From assembly GCF_003001995.1 (NCBI RefSeq), contig NZ_PVNB01000012.1, positions 1 through 64,000 of the forward strand: a stretch of 64,000 bases of DNA, read 5' to 3'. Positions within the stretch are counted from its first letter, which is position 1. Each line of letters begins with the position of its first letter. Shown here piece by piece: positions 25,350 to 34,281 of the stretch. Under the pieces are notes generated by a model. That model searched no databases. It was not told the origin of the DNA and was given only the letters and a program-made list of their open reading frames with translations. Both the position numbers and the translations under genes were made by a program. Origin of the DNA: Orenia metallireducens (GTDB taxonomy: Bacteria; Bacillota; Halanaerobiia; Halobacteroidales; Halobacteroidaceae).

Positions 25350-26645
25350 ATGTTGGCAAAGAAAAAAATAGGAAGTTCTCTTTTTAATCTTATGTTACTA
25401 AGCTTGGTTCTGTTACTATTAAGTGGAGGAGCTTATGCAGATGAATCTGTTGAGCAGAGACTGACTCAAGTTGAGGAAAAACTATCTATCCTAGAAGATG
25501 GATTTGAATATAATGGTTATGCTCGAGCAGGGTATACAATGTCTATCAATGGTGGTGCAGCAAATAGTAATTTTGATTCTGATTTTGGGTTAGGGCATTT
25601 TAGATTGGGAAATGAAGTAGATACTTATGTAGAGCAGACATTTTCTAAGAAGTGGACTAAAGAAAATGGTTCTTGGATGAGAGCACAATTCTTACTTACT
25701 AATCAAAATCATGGAGACTCAACTTGGGAGACTGATGGTGCTACTGGATTACTTAGTAATGCTTATGTAGAGGCTGGTAATCTTAGCTATCTTCCAGAAA
25801 ATTCTAGCATTTGGGTAGGACAGAGATTTTATGGTCGTGATGACATCCATATTATAGATTTCAAATGGCGGGCAATGGATGGATATGGAGCAGGAATTGA
25901 AAATCTTAAAACTGATTTAGGAACTTTTGATATTGCCTTTATTGGTCGTGGACATGATTCAGATGTTAGATATGACCTAGGAGAAATTTCACAGCAGAAT
26001 ATTGATATTAGATTAAAAGGTGTTAAGGTATTAAATGGTACTATGGATTTTGCAGTTACTCCATCTTGGGCTAAGGATAATGACTATGATGAGTATGGTT
26101 TAGGCTTAGCAGCAGTATATAATAAAGGTGACTTCTATAACTTATTACCAGGATTTAGTAAGTTTGCAATTCAGTATGGAAATAGATTAGGGGCTAGTTT
26201 AGGCGGTCCTGATGGAACATGGTTAGATACTGATGATCCTCAAAGTATTAGATTATTAACTTATGGTGTCGGTAATATAAGTGATAAGACACAGATTATG
26301 CCTGAATTTATCTATCAAATGGATGATAGAGATGATAATGATATTAATACTATTTCAGTAGGTGCTAGATTGGAGCACTTCTATAATGATACTTTTGCAA
26401 TGCAATATGAATATGGTTTTGAATATCAAGATCAAGATACTTGGGATGATGCCCAAACAATTAATAAGTTTACAGTAGCTCCAACGATTACTTGGGAGAG
26501 TGATTTCTGGTCACGTCCACAATTACGTGCATTTGTTACTTATGCTACTGTTAGTGATGATGTTGATTTGGATGGTGGAAGTGCTGAGTATAAAGCAGGC
26601 GAGAGTGGTATGACTTATGGTTTTCAAACAGAGCTATGGTGGTAA
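25350..26645 (+). CDS. LamB/maltoporin-like outer-membrane sugar porin
   Basis: A 431-residue protein with a Sec signal peptide (cleavage likely near GGAYA-DE, residue 31) and a short coiled-coil segment (VEQRLTQVEEKLSILEDG). A long stretch of alternating beta-strand sequence rich in Tyr, Gly and Asp follows. FYGRDDIHIIDFKW and the following DGYGAGIENL closely recall LamB, and the C-terminal FQTELWW has the aromatic last residue that BAM recognises. It should form a trimeric 18-strand pore for oligosaccharides in an outer membrane. It lies between GH2 and GH53, so galacto-oligosaccharides are the likely cargo. An outer-membrane porin in a Firmicute implies a diderm host. Confidence 0.85.
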   Translation: MLAKKKIGSSLFNLMLLSLVLLLLSGGAYADESVEQRLTQVEEKLSILEDGFEYNGYARAGYTMSINGGAANSNFDSDFGLGHFRLGNEVDTYVEQTFSKKWTKENGSWMRAQFLLTNQNHGDSTWETDGATGLLSNAYVEAGNLSYLPENSSIWVGQRFYGRDDIHIIDFKWRAMDGYGAGIENLKTDLGTFDIAFIGRGHDSDVRYDLGEISQQNIDIRLKGVKVLNGTMDFAVTPSWAKDNDYDEYGLGLAAVYNKGDFYNLLPGFSKFAIQYGNRLGASLGGPDGTWLDTDDPQSIRLLTYGVGNISDKTQIMPEFIYQMDDRDDNDINTISVGARLEHFYNDTFAMQYEYGFEYQDQDTWDDAQTINKFTVAPTITWESDFWSRPQLRAFVTYATVSDDVDLDGGSAEYKAGESGMTYGFQTELWW

Positions 26646-26690
26646 TAAGCTAGAAGTTGTTTAATAAGACAGGAAATTAGGTGATATTAG

Positions 26691-26741
26691 GGGAAGCTTA
26701 AAATAATAAGGTTAGATATCTTATTTTATTATAGGCTTCCC
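26691..26741 (+). terminator. Long stem-loop after the porin gene
   Basis: GGGAAGC at 26691 pairs with GCTTCCC ending at 26741, and AATAAG/CTTATT pair inside; one side bulges by a base or two. TTTAATATT follows. It likely ends the porin message or partly insulates GH53. Confidence 0.65.
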
Positions 26742-26899
26742 TTTAATATTAAATTATCTAAGTTAATTGGTAACTAGTAGTGATATGTTATATAAGTATA
26801 TAATTAAAGCCTTTAATGCAAAGAAGACTAAATCTTTTATCAGCCTTATAAGACTATAATATTATAATTTTGCTAAAATAATATTGTGGAGGTAAGAGG

Positions 26900-28429
26900 A
26901 TGAAAAAATTATTAGTATTATTGTTAGTAGCGGGATTACTTGTAATATCAGTTGCTTGTTCTTCAGACAAAGATGATGTTAGTGCTGCAGAAAATAGCAG
27001 CTATAATATTAACGGTCAAGTTATAGCAGAAACTAATGATATAGATCTAAGTAAAATAAAAGTGAAGATATCAGGAAATGAGATAGAAGATAGTACTTCT
27101 GAATTAGATGAAGAAGATATGTGGTCGGCAACTGGATTAAAAGGAGAAGTAACAGTAACTCCAGTAGATGATAGTAATCAATATACCTTTATTCCCTCAA
27201 AAGTAGTGCTGACTTCAAATTCAGAGGAGATAAGCTTTACAGTAACAGAAAGGGTTCAAATTGAACCGATTAGTGGTGTAAGTGATGATTTTATTAGAGG
27301 GATGGATGTTTCTGCACTAAAAGCAATTGAGGAGAGTGGCGGAAAGTATTATGAAAATGGAGAAGAAAAAGATTTACTAGAAATATTAAAAGGTCGTGGT
27401 GTTAACTACATTAGGTTAAGATTATGGAATGATCCATCTGGAAAAGGTGGAGGAGAGACTGATCTGGAAACAGTAAAAGAATTAGCCAAGCGAGCAAAGG
27501 ATTTAGAGATGAAAGTATTCTTAGATTTTCATTATAGTGACTTCTGGGCAGATCCAGGAAAGCAAAATAAACCTGCTGCGTGGGAAGAGCTAAGCTTTGA
27601 AGAATTAAAGCAAGCAATTTATGATTTTACCTATAATTCTCTTAATGAATTAAATACTGCAGGTGCTCTGCCTGATATGGTGCAGATTGGAAATGAAGTG
27701 AATAACGGTATGTTGTGGCCTGATGGAATGTTATGGCCATATCTAGATGAGTTTCCTGATTATACTGAAGATGTTATCGGGGGCTGGAGTGGATTTGGTG
27801 CATTATTACAAGAGGGTTTAGATGCTATTGATCAGATAGAAGCAGAGACAGGGGAAGAAATAAAATCAGTCATTCATAAAGCAGATGCTGGAGAAGGAGT
27901 TGACTGGTTCATTAAAGATCTTGAAGAGAAAGCCGGCGTTATAGGGTTTGATGTAGTAGGAATTTCTTATTATCCTTATTGGGAGAAGCATGGAGGGCTT
28001 CGTGATAATTATACGGGGTGGACTAACCTTTTACAGGAGATGACAGCCTTAGCGAATAGAGGTTATGAAGTTGCAGTTGTAGAGACATCTTATGGCTTTA
28101 CATTAGAAGGAGCTGATGATGAGCCAAATCATCTGGATCAAGAGAGACTTGATACAATTGCTGCACTTGATGATGGTCGATATCTACCAACTCCAAGTAT
28201 TCAAGGCCAAGCTGATCTGGTTAGAGAAGTAATGGAAGTAGTCAATGAAGTCCCTGATAATAAGGGTCTTGGAATCTTTTATTGGGGGGGAGAATTAATT
28301 CCTTCCGAAGGTGCCACTTGGAAAGCTGGTGAAGAATATGGTAATGGATATGAAAATCAAGCACTGTTTGATTTTAAAGGTAATGCATTACCTTCTTTAG
28401 ATGTCTTTAATAAGGTAATAGATAATTAA
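26900..28429 (+). CDS. Arabinogalactan endo-beta-1,4-galactanase (GH53), lipoprotein
   Basis: A 509-residue lipoprotein (lipobox ISVAC, Cys20, followed by Ser-Ser). Residues about 30-120 form a small beta-rich N-terminal domain, and a GH53 TIM barrel runs from about 130 (RGMDVSALKAIEESGG) to the end. The acid/base is Glu266 in QIGNEVNNG and the nucleophile is Glu395 in VVETSYG. KVFLDFHYSDFWADPGKQ and YYPYW are family hallmarks. It cuts beta-1,4-galactan (pectic type I arabinogalactan) outside the cytoplasm into oligomers for the porin and ABC importer. The Ser after the Cys would favour outer-membrane sorting in Lol-type systems (inference). Confidence 0.95.
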   Translation: MKKLLVLLLVAGLLVISVACSSDKDDVSAAENSSYNINGQVIAETNDIDLSKIKVKISGNEIEDSTSELDEEDMWSATGLKGEVTVTPVDDSNQYTFIPSKVVLTSNSEEISFTVTERVQIEPISGVSDDFIRGMDVSALKAIEESGGKYYENGEEKDLLEILKGRGVNYIRLRLWNDPSGKGGGETDLETVKELAKRAKDLEMKVFLDFHYSDFWADPGKQNKPAAWEELSFEELKQAIYDFTYNSLNELNTAGALPDMVQIGNEVNNGMLWPDGMLWPYLDEFPDYTEDVIGGWSGFGALLQEGLDAIDQIEAETGEEIKSVIHKADAGEGVDWFIKDLEEKAGVIGFDVVGISYYPYWEKHGGLRDNYTGWTNLLQEMTALANRGYEVAVVETSYGFTLEGADDEPNHLDQERLDTIAALDDGRYLPTPSIQGQADLVREVMEVVNEVPDNKGLGIFYWGGELIPSEGATWKAGEEYGNGYENQALFDFKGNALPSLDVFNKVIDN

Positions 28430-28443
28430 GTATTAATTCTTTA

Positions 28444-28484
28444 AAATTGTCCTCAGATTTCATGGGGGCAATTTTTATTTTTAA
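28444..28484 (+). terminator. Terminator after the galactanase gene
   Basis: AAATTGTCCTC pairs with GGGGGCAATTT (two G-U pairs), followed by TTTATTTTTAA. It closes the galactan cluster. Confidence 0.8.
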
Positions 28485-28550
28485 TAATAAGCTAATTTTT
28501 AATGGTAAATAGGGCAAAATAGGAGTAAAGCGAAGGAAAAGGTGATTTTT

Positions 28551-29954
28551 ATGGTAGAAAAGTTTACAGAATTTCAAGCTAAGAGGATGGAAATATTTAG
28601 AGAAGTCGTTAAACGGGAATGGAATGGAAAGCTGTTGACCAATGATGATTTAGAAGAGCTGGTAGCAGAGATAAAGAAGAAGTATGATTATAATGATGAA
28701 GATGACCTCTTTATTAGAGATCATATCAGAGTAGCAATGGGTCTTAACCCTAGTCAAAGTAAGTCCTTTACTTATGAATTAGAGGATATCAAGAACTTAG
28801 ATCATATAGAAAAGCCGATTGTAACTAAGATAGAAGGAAGATGTGAATCCTGTGGCAAGGAGCTTGAAGAGAGGGACTGCTATAATAGTTGTAAGTATGA
28901 AGCCCACATGTATAAGAGAAGTAAAGGACCGATAATAGTCAATGAGAAGTGTTTAAATTGTGGTAGCTGTGTGAGCAGCTGTTCCTTTGGAGCTATCGCT
29001 GATAAGATAGAGTTTCTTCCTATTACTAATCTATTGAAGGATGAAGAGACCACTGTTTATGCAGCAGTTGCTCCCTCAATTGTAGGGCAATTTGGTGATG
29101 ATATTACTATGGGGCAAATTAGGACAGCTCTTAAGTATATGGGTTTTCAAGATATGATTGAAGTAGCCTTGTTTGCTGACATGTTAACTATCAAGGAGGC
29201 CTTTGAATTTGATCATTTAGTCAAGAAGGAGGATGACTTTTTCTTAACAAGTTGTTGTTGTCCAGTCTGGATTAGACTTGTAGAGAACAATTATCCTGAG
29301 GTCTTTGAACATATGTCGCCCTCAGTTTCACCTATGGTCTTATCAGGGAGAATGCTCAAAAAGCTTTACCCCGACTCTAAGGTAGTCTTTATTGGGCCTT
29401 GTATTGCTAAAAAATCTGAAGCAAAGGAGCCAGAGCTGGCTGGAGCAATTGATTTTGTCTTAACTTATAGTGAGCTTGATGAGATCTTTAAAGCCTTAGA
29501 TATTAACTTAGCTGAGTTACCTTCTGATGAGAAGGATCAAGCATCCTTTGCAGGCAGGGTTTATGCTAGGACTGGTGGGGTTAGCTTCTCTGTTAAAACA
29601 GTAGTAAATCGGATCGCTCCTAGAAGGTTGGTTAAACTTCGGGCTAAAAAAGTCGATGGTGTTAAGGAATGTAAGCAGATATTAGAGGATTTATTAGCAG
29701 CTAAGGAGAGAGAAGCCAACTTTGTAGAAGGTATGGGCTGTGATGGTGGTTGTGTTGGTGGACCTAGAACCAATATCGATACAGATAAAGCAACTAAGAT
29801 TGTAAATGAATATGGAGAGGATTCATTGATCATGACTCCCTTTGATAATATGAATATAATTAAGATATTACAAGAGCTAGGTTCCGATAGAATAGAGGAT
29901 TTGATGGATGAAGGAAATGAAGTAGGTAGATTATTGATCAGGGAAAAGCAGTGA
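28551..29954 (+). CDS. [FeFe]-hydrogenase-like protein with noncanonical H-cluster motifs
   Basis: A 467-residue protein. An acidic N-terminal region (about 1-85) precedes a Cys-rich patch (CESC...CYNSC), then one 4Fe-4S ferredoxin motif CLNCGSCVSSC (about 140), then the H-cluster domain. The three signature loops are present but shifted from the classic forms: TSCCCPVW (extra Cys), GPCIAKKSE (Gly where Met is usual) and EGMGCDGGCVGG. It may evolve or oxidise H2 at low rate, or act as a redox sensor. No maturase or electron-partner genes are adjacent. The ATG at 28551 fits the ribosome site AAAAGGTGA better than the GTG at 28542. Part of its N-terminus is duplicated at 16075. Confidence 0.88.
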   Translation: MVEKFTEFQAKRMEIFREVVKREWNGKLLTNDDLEELVAEIKKKYDYNDEDDLFIRDHIRVAMGLNPSQSKSFTYELEDIKNLDHIEKPIVTKIEGRCESCGKELEERDCYNSCKYEAHMYKRSKGPIIVNEKCLNCGSCVSSCSFGAIADKIEFLPITNLLKDEETTVYAAVAPSIVGQFGDDITMGQIRTALKYMGFQDMIEVALFADMLTIKEAFEFDHLVKKEDDFFLTSCCCPVWIRLVENNYPEVFEHMSPSVSPMVLSGRMLKKLYPDSKVVFIGPCIAKKSEAKEPELAGAIDFVLTYSELDEIFKALDINLAELPSDEKDQASFAGRVYARTGGVSFSVKTVVNRIAPRRLVKLRAKKVDGVKECKQILEDLLAAKEREANFVEGMGCDGGCVGGPRTNIDTDKATKIVNEYGEDSLIMTPFDNMNIIKILQELGSDRIEDLMDEGNEVGRLLIREKQ

Positions 29955-29969
29955 TTGATACATAAGGTG

Positions 29970-30017
29970 GATGTTACGATAGCAATTATTGATTTATCAT
30001 TAAAGCATCGTAACATC
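29970..30017. terminator. Stem-loop between convergent genes
   Basis: GATGTTACGAT (29970-29980) and ATCGTAACATC (30007-30017) form an 11-bp perfect stem between two convergent genes. T-runs are poor on both sides, so its role as a terminator is plausible but not certain. Confidence 0.5.
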
Positions 30018-30031
30018 TCTATAAACTAATA

Positions 30032-31390
30032 TTATCTATTGACCAGTTCATTTAATCTTTCAGCTAATTCTGTTAACTCTTGTGAAGAGTGATTTATTTC
30101 ATCTGACATATTGCTAATTTCAAAGGTAGCATTTAAAACTTCATCGCTATCTTTGGCTAAAAGTTGAGTAGCAGAGTTTGTCTGTTCAACATTTATTGAG
30201 GTATTTTCAATAGAGTTTTTGATAACTTCAAAGGCCTTTCCTGTTTCTAGAATTATTTTTTTACCATGTTTAGCTTTATCCTCTACTTCTTTAGCAGCAC
30301 TTAAACTGTTTTGTGATTGTTTTTGTGTTTCCTTAATTAAATTAGCAATATCTTTAGTAGCCTTGGAGGTCTCTTCAGCTAATGATCTAATCTCTTCGGC
30401 TACAACAGCAAAGCCATGACCATGTTCTCCAGCTCGTGCTGCTTCGATAGCAGCATTCAGAGCTAACAAATTAGTCTGTTCAGCAATATTATTAATCAAC
30501 TCTATAATCTGACCGATCTCTTTAGAGTTTTGGTCCAAATTATTTATAATAACTACTGTATTGGCAATAGAATTGCTGATATCTTCGATACTTTGTATAG
30601 TCTCCTTGATATTGCTACTACCAGTCTTACTTTGTTTGTTGGCCTCTTGGGCAAAGGCAGCTACTTCTTTAGTACTGCTAGAAATTTCTTGTATATTATT
30701 TGACATCTTCTCTATCAAAGAAGAGGTTGTTTCAATTGAAGCACTACCTTCCTCAGCAGCAGCAGATAGCTCTTGGCTAGTTGCTGTTGTTCTTTCTATA
30801 ACATCTTTGATATTATCCATAATTGTGCTTAGGTTAGTTGCTAATTGATTTGATTCTAACTCCTTATCTTCTGCCAACTTTATTAATCTAGTAGCTTTTT
30901 CTACTAAAAAGACATCTAGAATACCTGCAAATAAGAAGATAACTCCTAGTAATATCCAAGTTGTAGGGTCGATGATTAGTGAAAATCTATCTTCAAATAT
31001 AAAAAATTCAGTACTATACAGTATAATTGTAGGTATTACATAGAAATATATAGCTTTTTTATCAAAGTACATTGAAATTGCAATAAGGTACAAAAAGCAA
31101 GTATATAATGCAGCGGGAACGTTTTGTCCAAAATTAACAACAAATATGTTATTTCCTATAAATAGAATTAAGCCATATAGATATTTACATAAATGTTCGT
31201 ACTTACTTCCATGTAATAATCTCAAACTAAAGCTTGATAGTGCCATAATAGAGACAACTGTATCCCTAAAGAGATTAGTTCCATTTAGAAGGATTAATAG
31301 TGGAATAAATCCTAATAGTAAAATAGGCATAATAATATTAACTGTTTTATTCACCTTAGACTGATGGTCAGATAGAATTGAATTATTCAT
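30032..31390 (-). CDS. Methyl-accepting chemotaxis protein with a multi-helix membrane anchor
   Basis: A 452-residue receptor. The first ~185 residues contain about six closely spaced membrane helices and no sizeable external domain, followed directly by a coiled-coil signalling domain with an intact tip ([20 protein letters not shown], then [19 protein letters not shown]). Such receptors probably sense a membrane-linked or cytoplasmic signal. No HAMP domain is evident. The ATG at 31390 is preferred over a longer frame because AAGGGGGG lies 8 bases upstream. It is convergent with the hydrogenase-like gene and divergent from the YhcH gene. Confidence 0.9.
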   Translation of the reverse strand: MNNSILSDHQSKVNKTVNIIMPILLLGFIPLLILLNGTNLFRDTVVSIMALSSFSLRLLHGSKYEHLCKYLYGLILFIGNNIFVVNFGQNVPAALYTCFLYLIAISMYFDKKAIYFYVIPTIILYSTEFFIFEDRFSLIIDPTTWILLGVIFLFAGILDVFLVEKATRLIKLAEDKELESNQLATNLSTIMDNIKDVIERTTATSQELSAAAEEGSASIETTSSLIEKMSNNIQEISSSTKEVAAFAQEANKQSKTGSSNIKETIQSIEDISNSIANTVVIINNLDQNSKEIGQIIELINNIAEQTNLLALNAAIEAARAGEHGHGFAVVAEEIRSLAEETSKATKDIANLIKETQKQSQNSLSAAKEVEDKAKHGKKIILETGKAFEVIKNSIENTSINVEQTNSATQLLAKDSDEVLNATFEISNMSDEINHSSQELTELAERLNELVNR

Positions 31391-31564
31391 ATTTATCGCC
31401 CCCCTTAAAATTATAAAGATCTTTGCAACAATAAATTTCGACAAAATAATCTAAAAAACCTCTTTTTAGGTCAAATATATATTATTTAGAGGTCATAAAA
31501 TTTTAAAATAGTTGAGTAAAATATTTAATCAATTAATTTATTTTTAAATACTCAAGCTTGCTGA

Positions 31565-31570
31565 TATAAT
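31565..31570 (+). promoter_or_regulatory. Extended -10 promoter of the YhcH-family gene
   Basis: TGATATAAT is an extended -10 (TG-n-TATAAT) about 30 bases before the ribosome site AGAGGTGG. The -35 (TTTTTA region near 31541) is weak, as is common with extended -10 promoters. Confidence 0.5.
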
Positions 31571-31604
31571 TAAAGATAATTAAAGAGATAAAAGAGGTGG
31601 AATA

Positions 31605-32057
31605 ATGATAATTGATAATTTGAAAAATGCCAAGCTTTATTATAATTTAAATGATAGAATGGCTACAGCTTTTAATTTTTTGGCAGAAAGGGATTTATCC
31701 AATCTAGAAGTAGGGAAGTATGAAATAGCTGGCGATGATATTTACGCTTCAGTTGAAGAGTATCAGACCAAGCCTAAAGAGGAAGGTCGTTGGGAAGGGC
31801 ACCGCAAGTATTTAGATATTCAGTATATAATTGAAGGTCAAGAGTTAATGGGCTGTAGTGATTTAGAGGGAATGAAGATTCTTGAAGATTATAATCAAAA
31901 GAAGGATATCTTATTCTTAGAAGGGGAAGGTGATTTCTTTACCATTAAAGCAGGAAACTTTGCCGTTTTTATGCCCCAAGATATACATATGCCTGGTCGA
32001 GCAGTAGATAAAGCAGAAAGAGTTAAAAAGGTAGTAGTTAAGGTTAAATTAGACTAA
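31605..32057 (+). CDS. YhcH/YjgK/YiaL family protein (EbgC-like cupin)
   Basis: A 150-residue single-domain beta-barrel protein (DUF386). HRKYLDIQYIIEGQE and MPQDIHMPGRA carry the conserved His and acidic residues that bind a metal in the family. Members accompany sugar acid and beta-galactoside pathways; EbgC is the small subunit of the evolved beta-galactosidase, and YiaL-type proteins are suspected sugar isomerases or epimerases. Being 3 kb from the galactan cluster, a role in anomer conversion of galactose or its derivatives is possible (inference). Monocistronic, with a strong terminator. Confidence 0.85.
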   Translation: MIIDNLKNAKLYYNLNDRMATAFNFLAERDLSNLEVGKYEIAGDDIYASVEEYQTKPKEEGRWEGHRKYLDIQYIIEGQELMGCSDLEGMKILEDYNQKKDILFLEGEGDFFTIKAGNFAVFMPQDIHMPGRAVDKAERVKKVVVKVKLD

Positions 32058-32096
32058 AAGAAACCCTCTAGAATATTCTAGAGGGTTTCTTTGTTT
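32058..32096 (+). terminator. Terminator after the YhcH-family gene
   Basis: AAGAAACCCTCTAGAA and TTCTAGAGGGTTTCTT are perfect 16-bp arms with a 2-nt centre, followed by TGTTTT. The stem starts immediately after the stop codon. Confidence 0.92.
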
Positions 32097-32114
32097 TACA
32101 TTTAAGCAATATAT

Positions 32115-32154
32115 AGTGAGTAATAAGAAGTTATTTTACTTGTTACTGGTCACT
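32115..32154. repeat. AGTGA/GTAAC intergenic hairpin repeat
   Basis: AGTGAGTAATAAGAAGT pairs imperfectly with ACTTGTTACTGGTCACT. Related sequences occur at 44330, 49720 and 61597, always between genes. It abuts the end of the alcohol dehydrogenase gene and may help end its transcript. Confidence 0.5.
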
Positions 32155-32163
32155 CTTTACTGC

Positions 32164-33327
32164 TTACAAACACATCTTATAAATCTCTACTATATCATTT
32201 TTATCTAATACCTTATAGCTACCTCTAGTACCTTTAGCTGTAGCCTTTTGAGCCATTAGCTCTAGGTTCTCATCACTTATATCATAATCTGCCAAAGAAG
32301 AAGGTGCACCCATTTCATTAAACCACTCTCTAGTCTTCTCGATTCCCTCTAAAGCGATCTCTTTGTCAGACTTACCTGCTGGATCTATATCCCAAACCCT
32401 TGTAGCATATTGTACAAACTTATCTGTACCTTCATCTAACACATACTTCATCCAGTTTGGGAAGATGATTGCTAATCCACCACCATGGGGGATATCATAG
32501 ACAGCACTAACAGCATGTTCAATACCATGGCTTGCCCAATCTGTCTCTTTGCCCATAGAAAGTAAACCATTTAGTGCCAGCGTTCCTGCTAACATGATAT
32601 TTGCTCTAGCATCATAATCTTCAGGATCAGCAAGAACCTTGACACTCTCTTCTCTTAGAGTCTTTAAGATGCTTTCTGCCCATCTATCTTGGATAGGTGT
32701 AGATTCAGTATGGCTGAAATATTGTTCGTAGACATGGGCTGCTATATCTATAATTCCATATACAGTATGTTCTTTTGGTACAGTAAAGGTATTGACGGGA
32801 TCTAAGATTGAAAACTTAGGATAAAGCAGTTGACTACCAGCACCTACCTTCTCTTCAGTCTTTAGGTTAGAGATAACGAAGTTTGGATTCATTTCAGAGC
32901 CTGTGGCAGCTAAAGTCAGGATTGTACCTACAGGAAGGGCTTTCTTAATTCTGATTCCTTTAGAAAATAAATCCCAAGGATCACCATCATAAAAGACTGC
33001 TCCAGCAATTGCTTTACTAGCATCAATAGTACTACCTCCACCAACTGCTAAAACCAGGTCTATATCATTTTCTCTACAGATTTTAACACCTTCTCTGACA
33101 CTAGTTACTCTAGGGTTGGGTTTAATCCCTGAAAGCTCATAAATATCTAGATCCTTTTCTTGTAGTGAAGCAATAACCTGATCATATAAACCAATTCTTT
33201 TGACACTACCTCCACCTGTAACTACTAATACTTTATCACCATATTCCTTAACCTTCTTACCTACTTTTTCAACTTGACCTTTACCAAAAATTAATTCAGT
33301 GGGGTTATGGAATTTAAAGTTATTCAT
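32164..33327 (-). CDS. Iron-containing alcohol dehydrogenase (BdhA/YqhD type)
   Basis: A 387-residue group-III alcohol dehydrogenase, probably NAD(P)H-dependent, reducing aldehydes such as acetaldehyde or butyraldehyde during fermentation. The nucleotide motif is AVGGGSTIDASKAIAG (about 95-110), TLAATGSEMNP follows, and the metal-binding Asp/His residues lie in GIIDIAAHVYEQYF, GIEHAVSAVYDIPHGGGLA. The family fold and length are complete. AAAGGAGG lies upstream of the ATG. Transcribed alone, opposite to its left neighbour. Confidence 0.92.
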   Translation of the reverse strand: MNNFKFHNPTELIFGKGQVEKVGKKVKEYGDKVLVVTGGGSVKRIGLYDQVIASLQEKDLDIYELSGIKPNPRVTSVREGVKICRENDIDLVLAVGGGSTIDASKAIAGAVFYDGDPWDLFSKGIRIKKALPVGTILTLAATGSEMNPNFVISNLKTEEKVGAGSQLLYPKFSILDPVNTFTVPKEHTVYGIIDIAAHVYEQYFSHTESTPIQDRWAESILKTLREESVKVLADPEDYDARANIMLAGTLALNGLLSMGKETDWASHGIEHAVSAVYDIPHGGGLAIIFPNWMKYVLDEGTDKFVQYATRVWDIDPAGKSDKEIALEGIEKTREWFNEMGAPSSLADYDISDENLELMAQKATAKGTRGSYKVLDKNDIVEIYKMCL

Positions 33328-33425
33328 TATGTAAAATCCTCCTTTTAAATGATATATCTTAGTTTTGGTTTAAGTAAGGTTCTTTCTTATAATTTACGCA
33401 GTCTTATACTTAACCTTAAGCTTAG

Positions 33426-33686
33426 TTATTCATTCTCAATTTCAAAATATCTAGTATCTACGACACTTCTTGAACGTACTTCATTACAGTTATGGCAGAA
33501 GAAGCTGACACTACCACAAGCTTGTAATAGCTCTAACTCATCTCCACATTTGTCACAGAAGTTTTTAACATTCTTAATCTCATAATCGGTAAAGTCATCA
33601 CAGTATTTACAGAAATATTTCTTCTCACCAGCTTCAAAGACTGTTCTCATAATCTTATTACATTCTTGGCAGATAGCCTTCTTCAT
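33426..33686 (-). CDS. Small four-CxxC zinc-ribbon protein
   Basis: An 86-residue protein with four CxxC pairs (CQEC, CKYC, CDKC, CHNC) at regular spacing, suggesting two zinc ribbons. The C-terminal 20 residues are polar. I do not recognise a named family. The ATG at 33686 is preferred to the upstream GTG because GAGGTGAT is the ribosome site. It is transcribed in the same direction as the alcohol dehydrogenase but about 100 bases before it, so cotranscription is possible. Confidence 0.75.
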   Translation of the reverse strand: MKKAICQECNKIMRTVFEAGEKKYFCKYCDDFTDYEIKNVKNFCDKCGDELELLQACGSVSFFCHNCNEVRSRSVVDTRYFEIENE

Positions 33687-34015
33687 GCATATCACCTCAC
33701 TTTATTTAACTACTTTTAATTATATCAAATCTGTGGCTTTTATCAAATTAAGAAAAAGTAAAGACATCCTTTCTTTTATTAAATCTTAATATCTATATTC
33801 TGTCCAAGATGTAACTCTGATAATCTTTTTAGATTTTTCACAGCTGTATTCAACAGCTGTATTCAATGGAACTATTAAATTTATTCCTTGATTTTGGGAT
33901 CGATTTTAAAGTATCGCAATATCTATAAAAACAGACTTAGATATAACTTTGGAGCTACAAATCTACAATCAAATAATTTAGTCTAAAGCTTAAGAATTAA
34001 AATTCTAATAAATTA

Positions 34016-34044
34016 TTGCATAAATAAAATGAGTGATGTATAAT
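34016..34044 (+). promoter_or_regulatory. Promoter of the polar amino acid ABC genes
   Basis: TTGCAT (34016-34021), 17-bp spacer, TATAAT (34039-34044). It lies in a 595-bp gap (33687-34281) that also holds a lone ATCGCAATAT repeat end at 33913-33922 and otherwise no gene or strong hairpin that I can support. The leader to the permease would be about 230 bases. Confidence 0.6.
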
Positions 34045-34281
34045 TATAAGGAAAATGATTAAAAATGGTCAAAAAAGGGAAAGGGATTAATATATCGTCG
34101 TTACTAACTTTATTAAGTATGTTATTGCTTTGGTTAATATCTACTTAATTATAATTAACAGTGAAATTGATATTCTAGTCCACTTCTCTAAGGAAGTATA
34201 TTTATAATGAAATTTATATTGGTTGATTTAAATAATTTATTAAAAAATTAGTGAAAATAAACTAGAAAGGATGTGTATTGA

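Noticed and set aside
29561-30016. Minus-strand open frame of 151 codons opposite the hydrogenase-like gene
   Set aside because: Overlaps a well-supported gene and shows no family motif.
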